Assembly (NCBI GenBank): GCA_050014815.1
Contig: JBEKCP010000146.1
Location: forward strand, 1 to 10,460
Direction: 5' to 3'
DNA from: JBEKCP01 sp050014815
Lineage (GTDB): Bacteria; Planctomycetota; Planctomycetia; Pirellulales; Thermoguttaceae
DNA: 10,460 bases
The notes beneath the pieces are model-generated. The model had not been told where the DNA came from and did not search any database. It saw nothing but the letters and a program-made list of their open reading frames with translations. The first letter of the stretch is position 1, and each line of letters begins with the position of its first letter. Position numbers and translations under genes: made by a program. Shown piece after piece: positions 1 to 5,343 of this stretch.

Positions 1-60
1 GCGTCCGGGGGTTGCGGCGTGACGCGGGGTACCAAACCTCCCGGAATCGTGCAAGGCTGT

Positions 61-423
61 TTAGCCGACCGGCGTCATAGAGGCCGCCGGGGTGCTATCG
101 ACGCCGACGCCGTAGATCAGGCTCCTCACAAGACTCCGGGATCGCCTGCGCTTGGCGGCATACTTCTCAATCAGCCAACACAACTGATCCGCCCCCATGT
201 CCGCCAGACGCGGCTGCAATACCTCCGCGAAGTCGGCCAGGTCGTGAATGATGCCCTGGCGGTCGGGGAGTGCGTCGGCTGGGTAAGGGAAGACCTCCTG
301 CCAGAGATCGGCCAGCATTTCGCCGTCCGCTTTGTCCAACAGGGCCTCGATCCTGCCACGATAGCCTGCCCCCGTCGCGGTGTTTGCCGCGCCATTCATA
401 AGGGCGACCGTGATATCATCCAT
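61..423 (-). CDS. Small hypothetical protein, 120 aa
   Basis: I do not recognise this protein. The ATG at 421-423 is chosen because an AGGAG (minus strand, at 431-435) lies 7 nt upstream; the frame could be opened two codons earlier at a TTG, which is less likely. The product begins MDDITVALMNG and is mostly soluble and helix-prone. It has an acidic, leucine-rich middle (about residues 25-85, including a LADLWQEVFPYPADALPDRQ stretch) and a very basic segment, KRRRSRSLVR, near residue 90. There is no signal peptide, membrane segment or familiar catalytic motif. It ends in TAA at 61-63. It runs in the same direction as the pst operon but is separated from pstB2 by about 490 bp of repeat-bearing DNA, so it is probably a separate unit. 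A plus-strand reading frame covers the same DNA, but it lacks a comparable ribosome binding site and has a less protein-like composition. Confidence 0.6.
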   Translation of the reverse strand: MDDITVALMNGAANTATGAGYRGRIEALLDKADGEMLADLWQEVFPYPADALPDRQGIIHDLADFAEVLQPRLADMGADQLCWLIEKYAAKRRRSRSLVRSLIYGVGVDSTPAASMTPVG

Positions 424-528
424 GGCCAAGCTCCTGCTTTCGACGTTTGAGACATATTAACGCCATTCGTCGCCGCAATCACTCCCAATTAACACTATTT
501 CCGCATATCGGGGTCCCTTACTCCTTGC

Positions 529-602
529 GGGTGGGTCGCGCATGCGACGAAAGCCAGGTTACAAGGAATGGTGGGGCATCGCCCTGCGGGCTCGACCCAC
601 CC
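529..602. repeat. Inverted repeat with GGGTGGGTCG arms
   Basis: The 10-bp arms GGGTGGGTCG (529-538) and CGACCCACCC (593-602) are perfect reverse complements separated by 54 bp. Inside the left arm, GTCGC-GCAT-GCGAC (535-548) forms a second small hairpin. The element ends 14 bp before another inverted repeat, so the two look like neighbouring insertions of short palindromic intergenic elements. The family is inferred from resemblance to repeats in other planctomycete DNA, not from a search. Confidence 0.6.
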
Positions 603-616
603 TACGCCTCTGCGAA

Positions 617-679
617 GTAGGTCCCGCTTGCCGAGCGGGACCCCGTTTCGCAAAGTCCCGCTCGGCAAGCGGGACCTAC
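617..679. repeat. 25-bp perfect inverted repeat, nested palindromes
   Basis: Two 25-nt arms, 617-641 and 655-679, are exact reverse complements around a 13-nt loop. Each arm also holds its own palindrome, GTCCCGCT...AGCGGGAC with a 5-nt loop, so the DNA can fold as one long stem or two short ones. It resembles REP/MITE-like elements. It is a poor intrinsic terminator candidate because no T-run follows on either strand and it is about 240 bp past the pstB2 stop. Confidence 0.8.
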
Positions 680-918
680 CTGAACCAGTCCCCAATATCT
701 CCGCTCCATGCCCGCTACATCAGCAGAAACCACCACGCCACTTGTGAAACACTGCCACCCAAAAGTGCTTGCACTACCCTGAGGTCTCGAACATATTGAT
801 TGCAAGGGTTACGACGACTCTACCGGTAACTCGCAAATTCCATTCGGAGGGGCCTCGTCATGTGCCGCATGTCCAATCCGCAGAGTAAAGAGTACGAAGA
901 GTAAGTGACAGCGGGCCT

Positions 919-1710
919 CTACCCGTACCGCCCGGTGACGTACTGCTCCGTCTCCTTGTGGCGCGGCGTCAGGAAGATGTCCAGCGTGGTGGCGTGCTCG
1001 ATGATGCGGCCCATGAACATGAAGATGCACTCGTGGCTGGCGCGGCGGGCCTGGCCCATGTTGTGCGTGACGATCACGATCGTGTAGCGCCGCCGCAACT
1101 GCTCGACGAGCGACTCGATCCGTTCGACCCCCTCGGCGTCCAGGGCCGAGCAGGGTTCGTCCATCAGGATCACGCGGGGCTTCAGCGGCAAGAGCCGGGC
1201 AATGCACAGCTTCTGCTGCTGCTCCAGGCTCAGCCGCGTGGCCCGCTGGTCGAGCCGGTCTGCGACTTCGTCCCAGAGTTGCACGTCGCGGAGCGACGAC
1301 TCGACCAGCTCGTCCAACTGCCGCCGCGAGAACGTCGCCCGCGGCGTGTGGACCCGCAGCCCGAATACCACGTTCTCGTAGACCGAGATCGGGAGCGGGT
1401 TGGGCCGCTGGAAGACCATGCCGACGGTCTTGCGGAGCTCGCTGAGCGAGACGTTCGGGTCGTAGATATTCTTGCCGAGGACGTGGATCCGGCCGGTCGT
1501 GGTGACGTTGCCGTAGCGCTCGTTGATGCGGTTGAAGCACCGCAGGAGCGTGGTCTTGCCGCAGCCGGAGGGGCCGATGAGGGCCGTGATGATGCCCGGC
1601 TTGATCCGCAGCGTCACGCCCTCGAGGGCCTGGAAGCCTCCGTACCACAGGTTGAGGTCCCGGGTTTCGATGCAGAAATCAGCAGCCGGTGAAGTGGGGG
1701 CGGTGGTCAT
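919..1710 (-). CDS. pstB: Phosphate ABC transporter ATPase PstB2
   Basis: Last gene of the pst operon; 263 aa, the usual PstB length. It is one of two ATPases that power phosphate import through PstC-PstA at the inner face of the membrane. In order: Walker A GPSGCGKT (46-53), the PstB-typical CFNRINE after it, Q-loop Gln101 in VFQRPNPLP, Walker B ending in Glu185 (ILMDEP), D-loop SALD and switch His216 (IVTHNM). The signature motif is abnormal: LSLEQQQKL (160-168) replaces LSGGQQQRL, so both glycines that contact the partner's ATP are lost. The ATG at 1708-1710 is chosen because translation from it begins just before conserved PstB sequence. A TTG at 1779 would add 23 residues encoded largely by the upstream heptamer repeat, and is rejected. 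No strong Shine-Dalgarno is seen. It pairs logically with PstB1, whose signature is intact. Confidence 0.93.
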   Translation of the reverse strand: MTTAPTSPAADFCIETRDLNLWYGGFQALEGVTLRIKPGIITALIGPSGCGKTTLLRCFNRINERYGNVTTTGRIHVLGKNIYDPNVSLSELRKTVGMVFQRPNPLPISVYENVVFGLRVHTPRATFSRRQLDELVESSLRDVQLWDEVADRLDQRATRLSLEQQQKLCIARLLPLKPRVILMDEPCSALDAEGVERIESLVEQLRRRYTIVIVTHNMGQARRASHECIFMFMGRIIEHATTLDIFLTPRHKETEQYVTGRYG

Positions 1711-1744
1711 GCGGCGTCGGGGTTCGCAGGCCGGTTCGTTTGTC

Positions 1745-1903
1745 CAAATACGAAATCCGAATACCGAAATCCTAAACAAATACGAAACACGAAACTCCGA
1801 AATTCGAAACGGATACCTAAGAAGCGCGCCGCGGCAGCGTTTTCGTCATTTCTGCTTTGATCATTTGAGATTGTTTCGGATTTCGGATTTCGAGTTTCGG
1901 ATT
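1745..1903. repeat. Inverted heptamer array, pstB1-pstB2 spacer
   Basis: Most of the 218-bp spacer is built from degenerate 7-bp units. The left part (about 1745-1815) repeats CGAAATC-like units on the plus strand. The right part (about 1873-1903) repeats TTTCGGA, the same motif in the opposite orientation. A roughly 55-bp unrelated core separates them, so the whole can form an imperfect cruciform or mRNA hairpin between two co-transcribed genes. The last codons of pstB1 (GATTTCGGATAA) already match the unit, so the repetition runs up to the coding end. No gene is supported here. Confidence 0.75.
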
Positions 1904-1928
1904 TGATGCGTCACCTTCCATCCAGTGG

Positions 1929-2681
1929 TTATCCGAAATCTCCATTGACGTACCGCTGGGTCAGGCGGTTGGCGGGACGCTGGAATATCGCTTCCGTTTC
2001 GCCCTCCTCGACGAGCCGCCCCTCGCTGAGGAAGGCCGTCCGGTCGGCCAGCCGCCGCGCCTGCTGCACCAGGTTCGTCACCAGCACGATGGTCATCTCG
2101 CGCTTCAACTCGCGGAGGATGTCCTCGATCCGCATCGTGGTGACCGGATCGATGGCAATCGAGAACTCGTCGAGGCAGAGCACGTCGGGCTGATGGGAGA
2201 GGGCCCTCGCCAGCGTGAGCCGCTGCTGCTGCCCGCCGGAGAGCCGCGTGCCGAGGATGTCGAGCCGGTCTTTCACTTCGTCCCAGAGCATGGCCTGGCG
2301 GAGGCATTGCTCCACCAGCGGGTCGAGCCGGCGGCGGTCGTGGATGCCGGCGCGGCGGGGGGCGTAGGCCACGTTCTCGTAGACCGACAGCGGCAGCCCC
2401 ACCGGCAGCGGAAAGACCATGCCGACGCGGCGCCGCAGCTCGTAGACGTTGCGGATGGCGTAGACGTCGCGGTCGCCCAGCAGCACGCGGCCCTCGACGC
2501 GAGCCGAGGGCGCGAAGTCGATCGTGCGGTTGATGCACTTCAAGAGCGTCGTCTTGCCCGAATTGTTCGGGCCGATAATGCCGAATATCTGCCGCGGCGG
2601 GATCACCAGCGACAGCCCTCCCAGGGCCACCCGGGAGCCGAAGCGGACCGTGACGTTTTCGAACCGGATGGGAATCGTCAT
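1929..2681 (-). CDS. pstB: Phosphate ABC transporter ATPase PstB1
   Basis: A 250-aa PstB-family ATPase directly downstream of pstA. Recognisable features are Walker A GPNNSGKT (37-44) followed by LLKCINR, an intact LSGGQQQRL (147-155), Walker B with Glu172 (LCLDE) and the PstB-style C-terminus ending NGDFG. Several residues that should handle its own ATP are changed. The Q-loop reads VFPLPVG with Pro91 where Gln is expected; the switch loop reads LVTNLV with Asn203 in place of His; the D-loop region is FSIAID instead of the usual P-S-A-L-D. I checked the Q-loop, switch-loop and Walker A regions codon by codon on the minus strand and found no frameshift. The ATG at 2679-2681 has GGAAG 6 nt upstream. 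Tandem pstB genes are known in Bacillus subtilis (pstBA/pstBB) and Synechocystis, so the pair itself is not unique. The complementary defects with PstB2 are the unusual part. Confidence 0.93.
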   Translation of the reverse strand: MTIPIRFENVTVRFGSRVALGGLSLVIPPRQIFGIIGPNNSGKTTLLKCINRTIDFAPSARVEGRVLLGDRDVYAIRNVYELRRRVGMVFPLPVGLPLSVYENVAYAPRRAGIHDRRRLDPLVEQCLRQAMLWDEVKDRLDILGTRLSGGQQQRLTLARALSHQPDVLCLDEFSIAIDPVTTMRIEDILRELKREMTIVLVTNLVQQARRLADRTAFLSEGRLVEEGETEAIFQRPANRLTQRYVNGDFG

Positions 2682-2696
2682 TGTTTGCTTCCGAAG

Positions 2697-2739
2697 GGGA
2701 CAGTCCCATTTTCGCTCGGGCGAAAATTGGGACAGTCCC
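2697..2739. repeat. GGGACAGTCCC hairpin, pstA-pstB1 spacer
   Basis: Two near-perfect inverted arms (2697-2715 and 2720-2739) surround a 4-nt loop. Each arm starts or ends with the palindrome GGGACAGTCCC, and the arms differ by one bulged base plus the central A:A mismatch. It fills almost all of the 63-bp gap between pstA and pstB1. In the transcript it would form a strong stem between the pstA stop and the pstB1 ribosome binding site. It resembles short mobile palindromes seen in planctomycete spacers. It lacks the U-run expected of a terminator. Confidence 0.8.
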
Positions 2740-2744
2740 CCATG

Positions 2745-4025
2745 TTACCACCTCTTCCGCACGCGGAGGTAGATCCGCAGGGCGATCGACAGGCTGTTGA
2801 CGGCCAGCACCAGGCCGATGAGGACCACGGCGGTGGCATATTCGACCGACTCGGGCACGCCCTGCACCTGGGTCGCCAGGGTGAACAAGTGCATCGAGAG
2901 GGCCATGCAGCGGTCGGTCAGGCCGTAGGGCACCAGCGAGGCCCAACCATGGTCGGCCACCCACACGTAGTAGACCGCCCCGGTGAAGAGGATGGGGGCC
3001 GTCTCGCCGGCGGCCCGCGCAACCTGGAGGATCACGCCGGTGAGGATGCCGCTGGTGGAGTTGGGCAGCACGATCGTGCGGATCGTCTGCCACCGCGAGG
3101 CCCCGAGGTTCCAGCAGGCCTCGCGGAAGGCCATCGGCACGGAGGCCAGGGCCTCGCGGGTGCTGGTGATGATGACCGGCAGCGTCATGACGGCCAGCGT
3201 GCAACTGGCGGCCAGGATCGAGCGGCCCATGTGGAAGAACAGCACGAACGCCCCGACGCCGAACAGCCCGTGGACGATGCTCGGCACGCCGGCGAGGTTC
3301 ATCACGGCCAGGTTGACGATGCGGGTGAGCCAGTTGTCGCGGGCATACTCGTTGAGGTAGATGCCCGCCAGGATGCCCACCGGCGCCGCCGCGGCCAGCG
3401 AGGTGAGGACGAGAAAGAACGTGCCCACCAGCGGCGCCCAGATACCGCCGGCCGTCATGTTGTTCTTCGGGTTCTCGACGAGGAAGCCCCACGAGAGCGC
3501 CGGCCATGCCTTCGCCACGAGCACGGTCAGGATGAGCAGCACCGGCAGGACCAGCGAAAGTGTGACGGCGGCCAGCAGGCAGCGGACCGCGGCTTCCTTC
3601 AGTCGCTTGCGGCTCTCCAGCGGCGTGGCGGTGAAGACCTCGCGATAGCTGAAGTGGAGCCGCTCTCCGGCCGCCAGGCTGAGCCGTCCGGAACGGAACC
3701 CCTCGGCCAATTGCTCGACGGCCGCGGGCACTCCCAACCAGGGCGACAACTCGGTGCCCTCGCCGCCGCCGGCCGCCGCGCCGCTCAGCACGAACCGGTA
3801 CCGCGGTCGGCGGGGCACCCGCGCGCGGGTCGCAGCCGGAGACTCGCCGGGCCGGACCGCCACAATGTCCATCGCCGGCGCCGATTCTGGCGACCAGCGG
3901 GCAAGCCGAGCGAGCACCTCCTCGATCGACGCCATCGGGCCGAACGGCGCGCCCGGCCGCCCGCCCTCGTATGGCAGCAGATAGTATTCCAGGCTCCGGT
4001 CGCCACCGGGGATCATAACCTTCAT
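2745..4025 (-). CDS. pstA: Phosphate ABC transporter permease PstA
   Basis: Inner-membrane permease that forms the phosphate channel with PstC. At 426 aa it is well over the roughly 300 aa usual for PstA. Residues about 147-420 are the transporter domain, with hydrophobic segments near 147-172, 196-224, 248-265, 268-288, 328-352 and 397-420. The coupling (EAA) loop, REACWNLGASRWQTIRTIVLP, lies at 301-321 and should contact a PstB subunit. The first ~140 residues are an extra soluble, probably cytoplasmic region with no motif I know; it includes a Gly/Ala-rich stretch near 80-92. The ATG at 4023-4025 has GGAAGG 7 nt upstream (4033-4038), touching the 14-bp tandem repeat. pstC lies 122 bp upstream and pstB1 63 bp downstream. 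Confidence 0.92.
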   Translation of the reverse strand: MKVMIPGGDRSLEYYLLPYEGGRPGAPFGPMASIEEVLARLARWSPESAPAMDIVAVRPGESPAATRARVPRRPRYRFVLSGAAAGGGEGTELSPWLGVPAAVEQLAEGFRSGRLSLAAGERLHFSYREVFTATPLESRKRLKEAAVRCLLAAVTLSLVLPVLLILTVLVAKAWPALSWGFLVENPKNNMTAGGIWAPLVGTFFLVLTSLAAAAPVGILAGIYLNEYARDNWLTRIVNLAVMNLAGVPSIVHGLFGVGAFVLFFHMGRSILAASCTLAVMTLPVIITSTREALASVPMAFREACWNLGASRWQTIRTIVLPNSTSGILTGVILQVARAAGETAPILFTGAVYYVWVADHGWASLVPYGLTDRCMALSMHLFTLATQVQGVPESVEYATAVVLIGLVLAVNSLSIALRIYLRVRKRW

Positions 4026-4036
4026 CCGTCCGCCTT

Positions 4037-4088
4037 CCGCGGGTATTCACCCGCGGGTATTCACCCGCGGGTATTCACCCGCGGCTAC
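4037..4088. repeat. Tandem 14-bp palindromic repeat, 3.7 copies
   Basis: Three identical copies of CCGCGGGTATTCAC (4037-4050, 4051-4064, 4065-4078) are followed by a partial copy, CCGCGGCTAC (4079-4088). Successive units overlap to form 7-bp stems CGCGGGT-ATTC-ACCCGCG, so alternative hairpins can slide along the tract. It lies just upstream of the pstA start, and the pstA Shine-Dalgarno overlaps its edge. Copy number could vary by slippage and so alter access to the ribosome binding site; that is inference. Confidence 0.85.
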
Positions 4089-4091
4089 CGA

Positions 4092-4142
4092 TTCCTCTCC
4101 TTGTCTCCCCGTCTCCCTTTCTCACCCTCTCTTCATCCTTCC
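4092..4142. repeat. Polypurine tract in pst mRNA, pstC-pstA spacer
   Basis: The plus strand here is almost pure pyrimidine, with only four purines in 51 nt, so the pst transcript is a purine run. It contains AGGAGAGG and GGGAGAC-like near-repeats of 7-8 bp directly after the pstC stop. The many Shine-Dalgarno-like cores are not placed to serve a gene. Together with the 14-bp repeats it makes up nearly the whole pstC-pstA spacer. Confidence 0.55.
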
Positions 4143-4147
4143 GCGAT

Positions 4148-5113
4148 TCATGCGCCCTTTTCCGTTCGGACGCCTTTGACGATGAGGTCGGCCGCAAGGT
4201 TCACGGCGAAGCTGATCACGAACAGCATCAGGCCGATCGCGAACAGCGTGCGGCAATGGACGCCGCCCTGGACCGCTTCGCCCAGCTCGCTGGCGATCGT
4301 GGCCGTCAGTGTGCGGACCGGATCCACCAGGCTGTGCGGGATGGCTACCGCGTTGCCCGTGGCCATCAGGACCGCCATCGTCTCGCCGACCGCCCGGCCG
4401 ACGCCCAGGAGCACCGCGGCCAACAGGCCGTTCTTGGCCGCCGGGAACAAGACGCGATAGATGGTCTCCCAGCGGCTTGCGCCCAGGGCCAGGGCCGCCT
4501 CGCGATAGGAGTCGGGAACGGCCTTCAAGGCGTCTTCGCCGACCGAAACGATGATCGGCACGCTCATCAGGGCCAGCAGGATTCCCCCGTTCAACAGGTT
4601 GATGCCCACGGCCGCGCCGGTGGTCCGCAGGATCAGCGGGCCGAGCACCATGTAGCCGACGAACCCCCAGACGATCGACGGGACGGCCGCCAGGAGCTCG
4701 ATGAGCACCTTGAGGACCTCCTTCATCCTCGGTCCGGCGAATTCGGACACGTAGACGGCCGCGCCGAGGCCCAGCGGCACGGCCATGAGCATCGCCAGGC
4801 CCGTCACCGCCACGCTCCCGACGAGCATGGCCAGGGTCCCGTAGTGCGGCTGGATGGGCGAGGTCGGCCGCCAGACGGGGCTCGTGAAGAATTCGACCAC
4901 GTTCAGCTTGCCGCTGATGATCACCGGCCACGCCACCCAGAATACGAAGAAGAGGATGCTCCCGACGAACAGGATCGAGCTCCATCCGCACAGCCGGATC
5001 AGCAACTCGACCGCCGGCTCGCTGCGGTCGGCAAGCGTGCCCAGCAGGCGGCCCAGGCTTGGAGGGTTTGCCGGCAGCGGCGTGTCGGTTGATTTCCAAA
5101 TCTCAAATCTCAA
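4148..5113 (-). CDS. pstC: Phosphate ABC transporter permease PstC
   Basis: The second channel subunit, 321 aa, of normal PstC length. Hydrophobic segments lie near 43-65, 95-123, 138-163, 178-195, 228-250 and 289-312. The coupling loop is REAALALGASRWETIYRVLFP (204-224). PstC hallmarks visible are AAVPSIVWGFVG (142-153) and the GRAVGETMAVLMATGN run (239-254). The start is unusual. The frame is closed by a stop two codons upstream, and the only plausible initiator before the first membrane segment is the TTG at 5111-5113, inside an AAATCTC-type heptamer array. The first six residues (MRFEIW) are therefore repeat-encoded, and no good Shine-Dalgarno is visible. The gene ends in TGA at 4148-4150. 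The family call is secure; the exact start is not. Confidence 0.9.
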   Translation of the reverse strand: MRFEIWKSTDTPLPANPPSLGRLLGTLADRSEPAVELLIRLCGWSSILFVGSILFFVFWVAWPVIISGKLNVVEFFTSPVWRPTSPIQPHYGTLAMLVGSVAVTGLAMLMAVPLGLGAAVYVSEFAGPRMKEVLKVLIELLAAVPSIVWGFVGYMVLGPLILRTTGAAVGINLLNGGILLALMSVPIIVSVGEDALKAVPDSYREAALALGASRWETIYRVLFPAAKNGLLAAVLLGVGRAVGETMAVLMATGNAVAIPHSLVDPVRTLTATIASELGEAVQGGVHCRTLFAIGLMLFVISFAVNLAADLIVKGVRTEKGA

Positions 5114-5177
5114 ATCTCAATTCCCAAACAAATCTCAAATCCGAAATCCGAAATCTCAAATCTCAAGTCTGAGATTT
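5098..5177. repeat. AAATCTC heptamer array and pivot hairpin
   Basis: Units of AAATCTC, with AAATCCG and AATTCCC variants, repeat at a 7-bp period from the pstC start region to 5165. The array ends in a perfect hairpin, AAATCTCA-AGTC-TGAGATTT (5158-5177), where the motif flips strand. It then passes directly into the TTGCAWT array. The pstC TTG start lies inside it. Confidence 0.8.
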
Positions 5178-5343
5178 GCATTTTGCATTTTGCATTTTGC
5201 AATTTGCAATTTGCATTTTGCAATTTGCATTTTGCATTTTGCAATTTGCATTTTGCATTTTGCAATTTGCATTTTGCAATTTGCATTTTGCAATTTGCAA
5301 TTTGCATTTTGCAATTTGCAATTTGCAATTCTCAATTTGCAAT
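5176..5343. repeat. TTGCAWT heptamer array, 24 units
   Basis: Exactly 24 consecutive 7-bp units, 168 bp with no slip. Twenty-three match TTGCATT or TTGCAAT, and unit 23 (5330-5336) is the variant TCTCAAT. The only other variation is the A/T at position 6. Units 23-24 overlap the 3' end of pstS, and the variant unit supplies its TGA stop. The array is about 29% GC inside a GC-rich region. Because 7 is not a multiple of 3, the unit is read in all frames without a stop, which produces artefactual open frames on both strands. It is comparable in form to the heptanucleotide STRR sequences of heterocystous cyanobacteria. It lacks the repeat and spacer lengths of CRISPR. Confidence 0.95.

Larger units (their letters stand above)
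430..918. other. Non-coding stretch with two inverted repeats
   Basis: About 490 bp between the small gene and the end of pstB2 hold no convincing gene. Positions 529-602 and 617-679 carry two inverted repeats, listed separately. The first 100 bp are AT-richer than the genes and should hold the promoter of the small gene, but I find no -35/-10 pair at good spacing. From about 700 to 918 I see no gene, RNA or clear terminator. Short reading frames here simply translate the palindromes. Confidence 0.6.

Noticed and set aside
19..450. Plus-strand 143-codon frame opposite the small gene
   Set aside because: No ribosome binding site; the minus-strand frame has AGGAG at 7 nt and a more protein-like composition.
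617..679. Intrinsic terminator for the pst operon
   Set aside because: The stem is strong, but no T-run follows on the minus strand and it lies about 240 bp past the pstB2 stop; it fits a dispersed palindrome better.
800..918. phoU remnant or tRNA downstream of pstB2
   Set aside because: GTTCGAGAC near 790 recalls a T-loop, but no acceptor or anticodon arms can be built around it, and no PhoU-like sequence is present in any frame.
1711..1779. 23-residue N-terminal extension of PstB2 from a TTG start
   Set aside because: The extension translates heptamer repeat and has no ribosome binding site; PstB conservation starts just after the ATG at 1710.
1861..4050. Long minus-strand frame running through pstA and pstB1 in a different frame
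   Set aside because: It overlaps genes with clear motifs, is Arg/Gly/Pro rich, and starts within the 14-bp repeat region.
2193..4460. Very long plus-strand frame opposite pstA, pstB1 and part of pstC
   Set aside because: It is the antisense of well-supported pst genes in GC-rich DNA; its composition is Arg/Gly/His/Gln rich with no recognisable domain.
5176..5343. CRISPR array
   Set aside because: Units are 7 bp with no spacers and there are no cas genes nearby.
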